A DNA stretch of 64,000 nucleotides from Gallionellaceae bacterium. Its GTDB lineage: Bacteria; Pseudomonadota; Gammaproteobacteria; Burkholderiales; Gallionellaceae. Made by a program: the position numbers and the translations under genes. Shown here piece after piece: positions 25,962 through 35,501 of the stretch (position 1 is its first letter; each line of letters starts with the position of its first letter). The stretch lies in NCBI GenBank assembly GCA_030823955.1, contig JAVBYO010000011.1, positions 1 through 64,000 on the forward strand, written 5' to 3'. Below the pieces are notes generated by a model. It was not told the origin of the DNA. It was given only the letters and a program-made list of their open reading frames with translations, and did no database searches.

Positions 25962-27337
25962 TCGGCATTCTCCTTGTCAGTGATCGATAGGCGCTCCATG
26001 CGATAACGCAATGCGCGGAAGGTCACGCCGAGTATCTTGGCGGCCGCAGTGCGATTGAAGCCGGTCTGTCCAAGTGCCTCCAGTATCGCGGAGCGTTCGA
26101 CCCGATCAAGATAATCGGTGAGCGGATATTTGCCGGATGTTATGGTTTCCTGCGAGCCCTTTGCCGGTTCCTCGGGAAGCAGTTGCAGATCGTCCGGCGT
26201 GATGATGTCCCCGGCATGTAAGGCAATCGCCCGCTCGATGATGTTTTCCAATTCACGCACGTTGCCGGGAAAGTCGTATTGGATGAGCGCCTGCAGAGCG
26301 TCGGCGGAGAACTTGATTGCGCCGCCATCAGCGCTCAACCGGGCCAGCAGTTGTTGGGCAATCGTGCCGATGTCGTCACGCATGTCGCGCAACGAGGGCA
26401 TCTGTAACGAGATCACGTTCAGCCGGTAATACAGGTCTTGGCGGAAATTTCCCTGGCGCACCCGCTCCGCCAGATTGTGATGTGTCGCGCTGATGATGCG
26501 GACATCGACGGCTTCTTCTTCGGTGGCGCCTACTTTGCGCACTTTCTTTTCCTGTATCGCGCGCAACAGCTTGACTTGCATGTTCAGCGGCAGATCGGCC
26601 ACTTCATCCAGCAGCAGGGTACCGCCGTTGGCGGCCTGGAAGAAGCCGTCCCGGTCCTTGTCTGCGCCGGTGAATGCACCTTTGCGATAACCGAAGAACT
26701 CGCTTTCCATCAGTGTTTCCGGGATGGCCCCGCAATTCACCGCGATCAAGGGGCGGTCATGCCGTGAACTCTTTTCCACGATCAGGCGCGCCGCCAGCTC
26801 TTTGCCGCTGCCGGACTCGCCGCTGATATGGATGGGCGCTTGGCTGCGTGCCACGCGATCGATCAGGTCGCGCGCCCGCTGCATCGCGGAGGATTTCCCG
26901 AGTAGTGACCGTTCCGAGGTTTCTTTTGCATCAAAAGATTGCGGAAGTCTGAGTGCGGATTTGACCAGAGTGCGCAACTGATCCAGTGCGACCGGTTTGG
27001 ATAGATAGTCGAATGCTCCGGCCTTGAGTGCGGTCACCGCGTTTTCCGTGTTGCCGTGGGCGGTGATTACTGCAACCGGCACATCGAGATTATGTTCGGC
27101 GATGTGATGCAACAGGCTCAAGCCGTCGCCGTCGGGCATGCGCATATCAGTCAGGCAAAGGTCGAAACGAGTCGCGTCCAGATGTTTGCGGGCGTCGCTG
27201 ACATTGCTGGCGCGTTCGACCTCCAGCCCCATGCGTACCAGTGCCAGTTCGAGTAACTCAAGGATATCCGGCTCGTCGTCGACCAAGAGCACACGAGGAA
27301 GGCGGCTTGTTTTGCTGCGGCTGTCAGGCGACTGCAT
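25958..27337 (-). CDS. pilR: Sigma-54-dependent response regulator PilR
   Basis: A 459-aa NtrC-family activator. The receiver (15-130) has LLVDDEPD, the phospho-acceptor Asp in LCLTDMRMPDGDG and the Lys in YLSKPV. The AAA+ domain (about 160-390) has Walker A GESGSGKE and the sigma-54 contact loop GAFTGAD. The C-terminal Fis-type helix-turn-helix is in NRTAAAKILGVTFRALRYRM. Assignment as PilR rests on the adjacent PilS-type kinase; in Pseudomonas PilR activates pilA. A GGAG site precedes the ATG. It overlaps pilS by 14 bp and ampD by 4 bp. Confidence 0.93.
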   Translation of the reverse strand: MQSPDSRSKTSRLPRVLLVDDEPDILELLELALVRMGLEVERASNVSDARKHLDATRFDLCLTDMRMPDGDGLSLLHHIAEHNLDVPVAVITAHGNTENAVTALKAGAFDYLSKPVALDQLRTLVKSALRLPQSFDAKETSERSLLGKSSAMQRARDLIDRVARSQAPIHISGESGSGKELAARLIVEKSSRHDRPLIAVNCGAIPETLMESEFFGYRKGAFTGADKDRDGFFQAANGGTLLLDEVADLPLNMQVKLLRAIQEKKVRKVGATEEEAVDVRIISATHHNLAERVRQGNFRQDLYYRLNVISLQMPSLRDMRDDIGTIAQQLLARLSADGGAIKFSADALQALIQYDFPGNVRELENIIERAIALHAGDIITPDDLQLLPEEPAKGSQETITSGKYPLTDYLDRVERSAILEALGQTGFNRTAAAKILGVTFRALRYRMERLSITDKENAE

Positions 27338-28919
27338 GATTCACTCCGAAGGTGATGCGGAAACAGGCGCCTGTTGCCACTTCCGGGCGGAGTTCCAGAA
27401 TCGCGCCGTTGGCATCACATAGTTCACGCGCAATATAAAGTCCCAATCCTGTCCCTCCTGCGGCGGTGGTGAAAAATGGTTCGAATAGTTTTTGTGCCGT
27501 TTCGACATCGATCCCGGGGCCGTCATCCCGTATCTCAAGGCTCACCCGATCGTCGGCAATCCGGGCTTCCAGTTCGATGCTGCCGGGCCTGTTCTGGCTG
27601 TAACGCAGCGCGTTGTGGCACAGGTTCCACAATATCTGGTCTAGATGTCCCCGGTCAAAATTTACCAAGCATTTCGCAGGCAGGGAGATATTTATCGTTG
27701 CGGGTGGCAAGCGTTTTGTCTGGCACAACTCATCAATGAACCTCGGAAGATATTGTGCCAGATCGAGCACTTCGGATTTTGCCCGGTCACGCCGGTTCAG
27801 CTGCATCACATCCTGCACGATGCGGTTCAAGCGGGCGGTATTGTCGAGAATGATCTGGGAGAGCCGTTGTTGTGCGGGGTCTTGCAGATTTTCCTGTAGT
27901 AATTCAGTGGCATAGCTAATCGAAGACAATGGGTTGCGCACCTCATGGGCGATGTTGGCGGTCAGCCGCCCGAGCGCGGCCAGTTTGACCTGCTGAGCCT
28001 GTTCCTGCACTCGTTGCAGATCTTCAAGCACAATGACTGCGCCCCAGAAACCTTCTCGCTGTACCGGCAGGAAGCGGACGCGCACCGGGCGGTTGGTCCC
28101 GGGCAGACGCAGAACCTCCTGTCCCAATGCCTTGTTTTGCCGCCACGCGGCGAATAATGCGCTCAGCAAGGGTGAACAATCCTCCAGCATGTTCACGCCG
28201 CCGTGCGAGAAAGGATGGCCTAATAGCCTTTCCGCGCTGGGATTGGATTGTCTGACTGCGCCGCGTTCGTCCACCACCAGTACGCCATCGGGCATGTCCT
28301 GAATCATCAGCCGGTTGGCCTCGGCCATATTCGATAGGTCAACGCCGCGGCTAAAAGCCAGTTTCTCGCTGGCAATGGCATATTTTGACAGGGTGTGGGA
28401 CAGCCAAGCCACTGCAAAATAAGAGGCACTCAGTATCCCGGCCTGCAGGAACTGTGCGATCACCGCCTCGTGTGTCAGGACGGAATAGGCGTGTTCCAGC
28501 AGTATGGCAATACTGGCGAGTGCAGCGTAGAACAGAGTGATACGCCCGCGGCTGATCAGGCCTGCCGCAGCCAGTGAGACCAGCAACAACATGCCGAGGT
28601 TGCTTTGGATCCCGCCGCTGAAATAGCTCAACGTCGCGATCACCACGATGTCTGTGCCGACTTGGAACGCCAGTTGCAGCGGGAAATCGGGAGATTTTCT
28701 CCTGATGCCGATCAGAGAGGCCAGCGCGAGCAGGATGTAGGCGAGACAGATGCGGAAAATCCAGGTCTGCTCGAAGGAATTGAGTGACAACGCCTCGCCG
28801 AATGTCACGGCAAGAACGGTCAGCAGTCCGCCAAGGATCAGACGATAGAAGCCGAAGAAGTTCAGCGACCTCCACAAGTCTTCTTCGGCCAAGGGGGTTG
28901 CAGTCTGCCGCTTGTTCAA
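27324..28919 (-). CDS. pilS: Sensor histidine kinase PilS
   Basis: A 531-aa kinase. About six membrane segments (about 25-185) are followed by a PAS domain (about 200-310, MPDGVLVVDERGAVRQSN). The HisKA helix carries the phosphorylated His in ANIAHEVRNPLSSISYA. The ATPase domain has LCHNALRYSQ, DDGPGID and GGTGLGLYIARELC. This is the PilS layout known from Pseudomonas type IV pilus regulation, paired with PilR just downstream. The only start covering the usual N-terminus is a TTG with no clear ribosome site, so the exact start is uncertain; weak translation or coupling to the upstream small gene is possible. Confidence 0.92.
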   Translation of the reverse strand: MNKRQTATPLAEEDLWRSLNFFGFYRLILGGLLTVLAVTFGEALSLNSFEQTWIFRICLAYILLALASLIGIRRKSPDFPLQLAFQVGTDIVVIATLSYFSGGIQSNLGMLLLVSLAAAGLISRGRITLFYAALASIAILLEHAYSVLTHEAVIAQFLQAGILSASYFAVAWLSHTLSKYAIASEKLAFSRGVDLSNMAEANRLMIQDMPDGVLVVDERGAVRQSNPSAERLLGHPFSHGGVNMLEDCSPLLSALFAAWRQNKALGQEVLRLPGTNRPVRVRFLPVQREGFWGAVIVLEDLQRVQEQAQQVKLAALGRLTANIAHEVRNPLSSISYATELLQENLQDPAQQRLSQIILDNTARLNRIVQDVMQLNRRDRAKSEVLDLAQYLPRFIDELCQTKRLPPATINISLPAKCLVNFDRGHLDQILWNLCHNALRYSQNRPGSIELEARIADDRVSLEIRDDGPGIDVETAQKLFEPFFTTAAGGTGLGLYIARELCDANGAILELRPEVATGACFRITFGVNHAVA

Positions 28920-28953
28920 AGGATTAAGGGGAGATGGCTAGCCGCTACGGGGA

Positions 28954-29175
28954 TCATTCGCGGTGTTCGGCATATTCGCGCCGATGCGCCTCGCAGCAGA
29001 AGTGTTTCCCGTCGGCCAGAATGGCTCCGCTTTGGGGCAGGTGTACACCGCAGCGGGCGCATTGCACCATCGCTTCGGAGGATGGCTGCTCCTCTTTGGG
29101 CGCTTGTTTAAGGTAGGACCTCAGCAGCCAATAGGCCACAGCGATCACGATCACTAAAAGGATCAAACGACTCAT
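28954..29175 (-). CDS. Small membrane-anchored PP0621-type protein with Cys pairs
   Basis: A 73-aa protein. An N-terminal membrane segment (MSRLILLVIVIAVAYWLL) is followed by a soluble part with CARCGVHLP and FCCEAHRREY. The two cysteine pairs, plus His residues, suggest a small metal-binding ribbon. This matches the PP0621-type conserved proteins often found just upstream of pilS in betaproteobacteria; their function is not known. I chose ATG 29175 over an in-frame TTG six codons earlier. It is 34 bp upstream of pilS on the same strand. Confidence 0.8.
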   Translation of the reverse strand: MSRLILLVIVIAVAYWLLRSYLKQAPKEEQPSSEAMVQCARCGVHLPQSGAILADGKHFCCEAHRREYAEHRE

Positions 29176-29508
29176 CGCACTATAACTCCGCAACGCCCGT
29201 GGGCGATCAATAACAACTCAGACAGCAGGAAGTCCCTGTTCCGCGACATTGTAGGTTGCTTTGCCATTGGTGTCATGGGACATCCTCCTTCTTGCTTAAG
29301 GGCGGGGTCGGCAGGGCTAGTTTGTGAGCGAACGGTCTAGATATGCCGCAGAATATATAGACCATTTGGCATATATGCAGCTGTCAAACGGCTCCGTACA
29401 ATTCGCTCCGAGTGTCAGAGCTCCGAGTTTTCATAACTCGTTCTTTCTTACTCTCCTCCTATTCTGGGCGATCGCAAGGTCGCCCGTTTTTTTTGGGGAG
29501 GAGGAGAT
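29176..29508. other. Intergenic region with a possible small RNA
   Basis: 333 bases without a protein gene. It lies between two minus-strand genes, yet has a strong plus-strand intrinsic terminator at 29466-29494. A -10-like TACAAT (29397-29402) lies 64 bases before the terminator, without a good -35. The stretch 29335-29380 is AT-rich and contains ATATATAG and GGCATATATGC. A short plus-strand transcript is possible. Confidence 0.4.
29466..29494 (+). terminator. Orphan plus-strand intrinsic terminator
   Basis: GGGCGA, an eight-base loop, TCGCCC, one G, then eight T. On the plus strand this is a textbook intrinsic terminator. No plus-strand gene precedes it; argH and the PP0621-type gene are both on the minus strand. 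Confidence 0.75.
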
Positions 29509-30888
29509 TCAGGCCAGGGATTTACGTGCCCGCGCGATTGCCGCCGCGACTTGCTGCGGCGCGGTGCCGCCGGTGTGGTCGCGGGCGGCCAGTGAACCTT
29601 CCAGGGTGAGGGCGGCGTAGATATCATCCGAGATAAGGTCGGAGAACTGTTGCAGCTCCTCCAGCTTAAGTTCGCTCAGGTCGCGTTCGCGCTCGACGGC
29701 GAAACGTACGGCCAGGGCGACGGCCTCGTGTGCATCGCGGAACGGTAATCCCTTCTTCACCAGATAGTCGGCCAGATCGGTCGCTGTGGCATAGCCCTGA
29801 AAGGCGGCCTGACGCATCGCTTCGGGTTTGACCGTGATGCCGCCCATCATGTCGGCGTAGATGCGCAAGGTTTGGGTCAGCGTATCCACCGTGTCGAACA
29901 GCGGTTCTTTGTCTTCTTGATTGTCCTTGTTGTAGGCCAGTGGCTGGCCTTTCATCAGGGTCAACAGGGCAACCAGATTGCCGTTCACGCGCCCGGTCTT
30001 GCCACGCACCAGTTCGGGCACGTCGGGATTCTTTTTCTGCGGCATGATGGAAGAGCCGGTGCAAAAACGGTCGGCGATGTCGATGAAGCCGAAGCGCGGG
30101 CTCATCCACAGGATCAGCTCTTCCGACAAGCGCGACAGGTGAGTCATGATGAGCGCGCCGGCCGCAGAAAATTCAATCGCAAAATCGCGGTCGGACACCG
30201 CATCGAGCGAGTTCTCGCACACGCCGTCGAAACCCAGCAACTCGGCCACGTACTCGCGTTTGATGGGATAGCTGGTGCCCGCCAGTGCCGCCGCCCCCAG
30301 AGGCAGGCGGTTCACCCGTTTGCGGCAATCGGCCAAGCGCTCCGCATCGCGCTTGAGCATTTCGAAATACGCCATGAGATGATGGGCGAAACTCACCGGT
30401 TGGGCCACCTGCAAATGGGTGAAGCCGGGCATGATGGTGTGTGTGTGATGTTGTGCAAGATCGAGCAGCGCGGTCTGTAATGCCCGTACCAGCATGATCA
30501 GTTCGTCGATGGCATGGCGCAGATACAGGCGTACATCGGTCGCCACCTGGTCGTTGCGGGAACGGCCAGTGTGCAGGCGCTTACCCGCGTCGCCCACCAG
30601 CGCGGTCAGGCGCTTCTCGATATTGAGATGAACGTCTTCGAGGTCGAGCCGCCATTCGAAATCTCCGCACAGCACCTCGTTCTCGATCTGAGCCATGCCG
30701 CGCTGGATGTCTTTGAGATCCTGCATGCTGATGATGGCACAGGATGCAAGCATCTGGGCGTGTGCGAGCGAGCCCTGAATATCGAACAAGGCCAAGCGCT
30801 TATCGAAGTCCACCGAAGCGGTATAACGTTTCACCAATTCGGCCACGGGTTCATTGAATCTGCCCGACCAGGCTTGTTTGTCTTGCAT
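29509..30888 (-). CDS. argH: Argininosuccinate lyase
   Basis: A 459-aa enzyme that cleaves argininosuccinate to arginine and fumarate, the last step of arginine synthesis. It belongs to the fumarase/aspartase superfamily: [12 protein letters not shown] is the signature loop with the catalytic Ser, [11 protein letters not shown] binds substrate, and [18 protein letters not shown] holds the catalytic His. I chose ATG 30888 because AAGAGA is eight bases away; the ATG at 30894 is too close to it. It is divergent from algZ across about 45 bp, so the promoters face away from each other in a very short space. Confidence 0.97.
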   Translation of the reverse strand: MQDKQAWSGRFNEPVAELVKRYTASVDFDKRLALFDIQGSLAHAQMLASCAIISMQDLKDIQRGMAQIENEVLCGDFEWRLDLEDVHLNIEKRLTALVGDAGKRLHTGRSRNDQVATDVRLYLRHAIDELIMLVRALQTALLDLAQHHTHTIMPGFTHLQVAQPVSFAHHLMAYFEMLKRDAERLADCRKRVNRLPLGAAALAGTSYPIKREYVAELLGFDGVCENSLDAVSDRDFAIEFSAAGALIMTHLSRLSEELILWMSPRFGFIDIADRFCTGSSIMPQKKNPDVPELVRGKTGRVNGNLVALLTLMKGQPLAYNKDNQEDKEPLFDTVDTLTQTLRIYADMMGGITVKPEAMRQAAFQGYATATDLADYLVKKGLPFRDAHEAVALAVRFAVERERDLSELKLEELQQFSDLISDDIYAALTLEGSLAARDHTGGTAPQQVAAAIARARKSLA

Positions 30889-30932
30889 CGTCATCGTCTC
30901 TTGTCCAAAATGTTCGGCACAGAGGAGTCCCC

Positions 30933-31958
30933 ATGCCAGAGTCGCGAAGTATAAATCAAAACCCTATGCCGGACGTGTTGCCGAACTTCCGCAATCTCGG
31001 CGTCGTGCTGCGCATCATGCTGATCGCAAACGGTTTCGGCGTGCTCATTGCACTTGCTCTGGCCGATTCTCTGGCGGATATCTGGCAGCGCATGCTGCAC
31101 GGCTCGGCGTTCCTGCAACCGGTACTGTTGTCCAATCTGCTGTTTCTGTATGCGGCCAGCGGGCGGCTTGCCAGCATGGCCTATTCCCGCGGTGTGGGCA
31201 CGGTTCTGGTGATAGTGGCTGTGTTGGCATGGATCGCGGCGAAGTTCGGCGGTGAGTTGCTCGGACTCGCGGACGAGTTCGATCTGTGGCGGCGCATCGT
31301 GTTAAGTGTGTTTGTCGCGATGTTCGTGCTCGCTTATTTTCGTTTGCGCGCGCAGTCGCTTTCCCCGGCGATATCCGGTGCCCGTTTGCAGGCCTTGCAA
31401 ACACGTATCCGCCCCCATTTTCTGTTCAACAGTATCAATGCCGTACTCGGTATCGTGCGCAGTGAGCCGAAGCGGGCCGAAGCCGCCCTTGAAGATATGG
31501 CCGACCTGTTTCGTATGGCGATGAGTGACAATCGCGAACTGGTCGCGTTGCAACAGGAGGTCGAACTGTCGCGCCGTTATCTGGCATTGGAACAATTGCG
31601 CCTGGGAGAGCGGATCAAAGTGGATTGGCAGATACAGGATATGCCCGGTGATGCACTCATCCCGCCTTTGATGCTGCAACCCCTGCTGGAAAACGCGGTT
31701 TATCACGGCATCGAGCCCATGCAAGAGGGCGGCGAGATCGTTATCCGCGTCTACCGTAACGGCAAGGAGTTGCATCTGGATGTGTACAATCCACGCCCGA
31801 CGCAGGGCTTACATCACAACGGGAACAAGATGGCGCTATTGAATATCCGTGAACGTCTTGCATTGCAGTTCGATCTTGAGGCCAAATATAGCGTTGAGAC
31901 CGGCGCGGGGTATTATCGTGTCCATATCATGATCCCCTACATCAAGGAGTCCGCATGA
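30933..31958 (+). CDS. algZ: AlgZ/FimS-type (LytS family) sensor histidine kinase
   Basis: A 341-aa kinase. Four membrane segments lie in the first 140 residues. The His_kinase domain has the phosphoryl-acceptor His in [17 protein letters not shown] and the N-box [16 protein letters not shown] GxG ATP-lid is weak, as in other AlgZ/LytS proteins. In Pseudomonas FimS/AlgZ with AlgR controls the fimU-pilVWXY1Y2E minor pilin operon, and here that operon follows directly, supporting the same role. GGAG six bases before the ATG sets the start. The stop overlaps the algR start by four bases. Confidence 0.93.
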   Translation: MPESRSINQNPMPDVLPNFRNLGVVLRIMLIANGFGVLIALALADSLADIWQRMLHGSAFLQPVLLSNLLFLYAASGRLASMAYSRGVGTVLVIVAVLAWIAAKFGGELLGLADEFDLWRRIVLSVFVAMFVLAYFRLRAQSLSPAISGARLQALQTRIRPHFLFNSINAVLGIVRSEPKRAEAALEDMADLFRMAMSDNRELVALQQEVELSRRYLALEQLRLGERIKVDWQIQDMPGDALIPPLMLQPLLENAVYHGIEPMQEGGEIVIRVYRNGKELHLDVYNPRPTQGLHHNGNKMALLNIRERLALQFDLEAKYSVETGAGYYRVHIMIPYIKESA

Positions 31959-32719
31959 CCGTTGTTGAACTGCCCTTGGCGGTATTCATCGTGGATGATG
32001 AGCCGCCCGCCAGGAACCGTCTAAAAGACCTGCTTGCCGATTGTGCGGAACAACTGCCTCTGACCTTGGTGGGTGAGTCCGGCAGCGGGGTGGAGGCGCT
32101 GGATAAATTGTCCGAAGTACATGCCGATGTGGTGTTGGTCGATATCCGTATGCCGCAGATGGACGGTATCGAACTGGCGCAACACCTCAACAAGTTGCAC
32201 AAGCCGCCGGTCATCATCTTTACCACGGCCTACGACAGTTATGCGGTGAATGCCTTCGAGCAGCGGGCCATCGATTATCTGCTCAAGCCTGTCCGGCTGG
32301 GACGCCTGTTCGAAGCGCTCACCCGTGCGCGTGCCGCTGTTCCGGTGCGCAGCGAAATCTTGCAGGAACTCACGCCGGAGCCGCGCAAACATCTTTCCAT
32401 TCACGAGCGTGGCAAGATCGTGCTGATACCGATTGAGCAAGTGTTATACCTGCGTGCCGAGATGAAATACATCACGGTGCGTACAGTCGAGCATGAATAT
32501 CTGCTGGAAGAGTCTCTGATTGCGCTGGAAAAGGAATTCGCCCTGAGTTTCGTTCGTGTGCACCGCAATTGTCTGGTAGCCAAAGCGGAGATCGAGGGGT
32601 TCGAGAAGATCGCCGAAACGGATACAAGTGAAGCACATTGGGCGGTGAAGCTGAAAGGGCTGGACGAGTTATTGCCCATCAGCCGGCGGCAGCAGGCCAT
32701 CATCAAGGAATTTACCTGA
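31955..32719 (+). CDS. algR: LytTR-type response regulator AlgR
   Basis: A 254-aa regulator. The receiver (8-125) has FIVDDEPPAR, the phospho-acceptor Asp in VVLVDIRMPQMDG and the Lys in YLLKPV. The C-terminal LytTR DNA-binding domain (about 145-250) has KIVLIPIEQVLYLRAEMKYI and FVRVHRNCLVAKAEIEGFE. It is translationally coupled to algZ (ATGA). By position and homology it activates the minor pilin operon that starts 150 bp downstream; AlgR boxes could not be picked out with confidence. Confidence 0.94.
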   Translation: MTVVELPLAVFIVDDEPPARNRLKDLLADCAEQLPLTLVGESGSGVEALDKLSEVHADVVLVDIRMPQMDGIELAQHLNKLHKPPVIIFTTAYDSYAVNAFEQRAIDYLLKPVRLGRLFEALTRARAAVPVRSEILQELTPEPRKHLSIHERGKIVLIPIEQVLYLRAEMKYITVRTVEHEYLLEESLIALEKEFALSFVRVHRNCLVAKAEIEGFEKIAETDTSEAHWAVKLKGLDELLPISRRQQAIIKEFT

Positions 32720-32869
32720 TTGCCGCTCATCGGCTGCCTTCGGCCTGTTGTCCGTCCATTCTTCACCTGAACATACCGCCTGTTCCCGTAACTCCCCCGA
32801 CCATCGGTTGCCGCTTTACACATAAGTACACGGTTGAATAGAGTGGCGTCCAATTCAATGGGAGCGGCA

Positions 32870-33385
32870 ATGCAATTCAAACGACAAGCAGGGTTGACGA
32901 TGGTGGAGCTGATGATCGTGGTGGTGATCGCGGGTATCCTCGCGGCGGTCGCGGCGCCGTCGTTCTCCAGCCTGATCAACAGCATGCGTCAGACCTCGGC
33001 CATGACACAGATCACCGGTGATCTGAACCGGGCGCGCGGTGAGGCGATCAAGCGCAACCAGCGCATGCTGATGTGTGTGCGCGGCAACGATACCACCTGC
33101 GGCGCAGGCACCGACTGGCGGAACGGCTGGCTGGTGTGTTACGACGAGGATCAGGACGGGACGTGTGATGCCACTTCAGCGGCCAATCCCAACCCTATCG
33201 TCGTCCGTCCGGCCATCAATAGTAGCCTCACGCTGACCGGTAGTGCCGCTTTCATCCGCTTTAACCCCAGCGGGACCCAGGGAGCCGGCGGAGCCGCGAC
33301 GCTACAACTCGGCGGGACATGGTCGGGGGCGACCACGATCACCGCCAGTGTCGCCGCGACCGGCAATATCTCCAAGACACCATAG
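32870..33385 (+). CDS. fimT: GspH/FimT-type minor pilin (pseudopilin)
   Basis: A 171-aa prepilin-like protein. The type III leader ends in FKRQAG, with the cleavage site before LTMVELMIVVVIAGILAAVA and Glu at position +5 of the mature protein. A GspH-domain follows, with two Cys pairs (MLMCVRGNDTTC and LVCYDEDQDGTC). It begins the operon and should be part of the pilus tip complex. I chose ATG 32870, with GGGAG six bases upstream; the longer frame starts at a TTG. FimT versus FimU naming is not decided by sequence. Confidence 0.9.
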   Translation: MQFKRQAGLTMVELMIVVVIAGILAAVAAPSFSSLINSMRQTSAMTQITGDLNRARGEAIKRNQRMLMCVRGNDTTCGAGTDWRNGWLVCYDEDQDGTCDATSAANPNPIVVRPAINSSLTLTGSAAFIRFNPSGTQGAGGAATLQLGGTWSGATTITASVAATGNISKTP

Positions 33386-33393
33386 GTATTGTG

Positions 33394-33912
33394 ATGATTG
33401 CTAATTTAACCAATCGAAATGTCGTTTCACACGGTGAGCAGAAAGGTTTCTCCATGCTGGAGATACTGATCACGCTGGTCATCATCGCCATCGCTATGCT
33501 GGGCACGGCAGGTTTGCAGCTCAATGCCATGCGTTTGAACAAGGGTAGCCAGTTCCGCACCCAGGCGATCTTTCTGGCTTCCGATCTGGCCGAGCGCATG
33601 GAGGCGAATAAATCCGCCGCAGTGCAGGGGAACTACGAGATCGCGCTTGCCAGTGCAGTGGCGGTGGCGGGAACCGATTGTGCCGCAGCATCATGCAACG
33701 CGGCCACCCTTGCGGTATGGGACATCGCACAATGGGGGCAGTCCATCAGCAATCTGCTGCCTCAGGCGAGTTGGTCGATCACCCAGACCACGCCCGGCAA
33801 TCCCAGCACCTACAGCATCGTCATCAACTGGATAGACCGCAGCGATACCAAGACGGTGAGCAGCGGCGGTATTGTGGATACCTATACCGCCACGAGAACC
33901 ATAGGGGAATGA
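33394..33912 (+). CDS. pilV: Type IV pilus modification protein / minor pilin PilV
   Basis: A 172-aa minor pilin. The class III signal EQKGFSMLEILITLVIIAIA is preceded by a 20-residue leader, and Glu is at +5 after the predicted Gly-Phe cleavage. GLQLNAMRLNKGSQFRTQA and ASDLAERMEANK are PilV family blocks. Cys78-Cys83-type pairing (TDCAAASCNA) could form a disulfide. It lies 8 bp after the fimT stop and 4 bp before pilW, within one operon. Confidence 0.9.
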   Translation: MIANLTNRNVVSHGEQKGFSMLEILITLVIIAIAMLGTAGLQLNAMRLNKGSQFRTQAIFLASDLAERMEANKSAAVQGNYEIALASAVAVAGTDCAAASCNAATLAVWDIAQWGQSISNLLPQASWSITQTTPGNPSTYSIVINWIDRSDTKTVSSGGIVDTYTATRTIGE

Positions 33913-33916
33913 GGTC

Positions 33917-34912
33917 ATGAGGTCTTGCACACAGCGCTATCGGCAACAGGCCATCCGTCCCGCGATGTCCGGTTTCAGCATGGTCGAAATGATGATCTCC
34001 ATCACCATCGGTCTGGTGATCGTGGCAGCGTTGGTTGGTGTGCTGACTGGCTCGTCGGGAAATACCAAGACCAATGACCGGACTTCCGAACTGCAAAGCA
34101 ACGGGCGTTATGCACTGGACCATCTCAAGCGCGAATTGCGTCAGGCCGGTTACCGGGGCTATACATGGGCGGAGCCCAATACGCCGACGACTACACTCAC
34201 GCCGATCACCAATGAATGCCTGGGCAGTGGGGCGGCAGCATCGGCTTTTGTGGCGAATGTCCGGCAGGGAGTATGGGGGGCGAACGACAGCAATCCCTAT
34301 ACGACCAGTTGTCTGCCCACACAGCGCTTGCGCGGTGACATTCTGGTGGTGCGGCGTGTGGCCAGTACGCCGTTGAGTGGAAACTCGGTCAACAACACCT
34401 TCTATTTCCGCTCCAGTTATGCCATCGGAGAGATATTCAAGGCAAGCGGTGCGGCGGCACTTGCCGGAGCCCCCGTGCTGACGGGAGCGCCAACACCGCA
34501 GGCGGATTTCGCCGTACAGGAATATGTCTATTACATCGGCAGTGATGATAGTGATGCGACCGTACCCGCCCTGCGCCGGGTATCCCTGTCCGGCAGCGCG
34601 ATGGTGGACGAGATGGTGGTGAGCGGCATCGAACACTTGCAGGTGCAATACGGGCGCCTCGACACCGCATCCAATACCCAGTATTACAACGCGGACAGCA
34701 TCTCCGGCTCGTCGGCGGATTCTCCCACGACGCTCACCACCTACGCATGGGACGAGGTGAATGCGGTGCGTGTCTGGTTGTTGGCACGCACTTCCAAGAC
34801 CGAGACCGGGTACACCAATACCACCAGTTATGCCATGGGCGATCTGACCTATACGGTGAACGATAACTTCCGCCGCCAGTTGTTCACGGCGGTCGTGCAA
34901 CTGCGCAATTGA
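33917..34912 (+). CDS. pilW: Minor pilin PilW
   Basis: A 331-aa prepilin-like protein. A class III leader (AIRPAMSG) precedes FSMVEMMISITIGLVIVAAL, with Glu at +5. The family block NGRYALDHLKRELRQAGYRGY follows. The rest is a beta-rich pilin head with several short Thr/Ser/Gly stretches. Its length is usual for PilW. It is directly downstream of pilV with GAGG just ahead of the ATG. PilW is a tip minor pilin needed with PilV, PilX and PilY1 to prime pilus assembly. Confidence 0.91.
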   Translation: MRSCTQRYRQQAIRPAMSGFSMVEMMISITIGLVIVAALVGVLTGSSGNTKTNDRTSELQSNGRYALDHLKRELRQAGYRGYTWAEPNTPTTTLTPITNECLGSGAAASAFVANVRQGVWGANDSNPYTTSCLPTQRLRGDILVVRRVASTPLSGNSVNNTFYFRSSYAIGEIFKASGAAALAGAPVLTGAPTPQADFAVQEYVYYIGSDDSDATVPALRRVSLSGSAMVDEMVVSGIEHLQVQYGRLDTASNTQYYNADSISGSSADSPTTLTTYAWDEVNAVRVWLLARTSKTETGYTNTTSYAMGDLTYTVNDNFRRQLFTAVVQLRN

Positions 34913-34920
34913 GGATGACC

Positions 34921-35487
34921 ATGCGATCCAATCACGCTTCCGGGGCAGCCCGGCGACAAACCGGCTCCACGCTCATCATCAGTCTGATCATCCTGATCCT
35001 GTTGATGTTGCTGGGCGTGACCGCGATGACCACCTCCGACACACAGTACAAGCTGACCGGGAACCTGCAATTCGAAGATTCCGCCATGAACAATGCCGAA
35101 ACGGCCATCAATGCCGCCGAGACCGCGTTGGGCAACGGTACCATCGCACTCCTGAATATCGGTTTCACCACGGCTTATGTCAGTGCCAACGGCCCGGTCA
35201 CGGCGGGGCTATATCCGCTGAATTCCGGCATCGACCCTTTCACCCTCAGCTGGACGGGGAGTGGCGGCAACGGCAACAGTTATGCGGTGCAAGTCGCTTC
35301 CGGACAACACTATATCGTTGAGCTGATGTCCACCAATAGCCGTCTGGTCGGTTCCAGTCAGGTCACGGGCGGGCGCTCCAGTTCCGGCTGTAACCAAGTC
35401 AATACCTATCGCATCACGGCGCGTGGTACCAGCGCGCGCGGGGCGACCAAATTCATCCAGTCTTTCTACAGCGTCTTAAGCTGCTAA
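34921..35487 (+). CDS. pilX: Minor pilin PilX
   Basis: A 188-aa PilX-family protein. An N-terminal leader (to RRQTGS) is followed by the hydrophobic helix TLIISLIILILLMLLGVTAM; it lacks the Glu at +5, as is common in PilX/GspK-type pilins that sit at the tip. MTTSDTQYKLTGNLQF and AMNNAETAINAAETAL are family features. I chose ATG 34921 with AGGA five bases upstream; the longest frame begins with a TTG. A C-terminal single Cys ends the protein (SVLSC). Confidence 0.9.
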   Translation: MRSNHASGAARRQTGSTLIISLIILILLMLLGVTAMTTSDTQYKLTGNLQFEDSAMNNAETAINAAETALGNGTIALLNIGFTTAYVSANGPVTAGLYPLNSGIDPFTLSWTGSGGNGNSYAVQVASGQHYIVELMSTNSRLVGSSQVTGGRSSSGCNQVNTYRITARGTSARGATKFIQSFYSVLSC

Positions 35488-35501
35488 TCGGGGGAGTCAC
35501 C

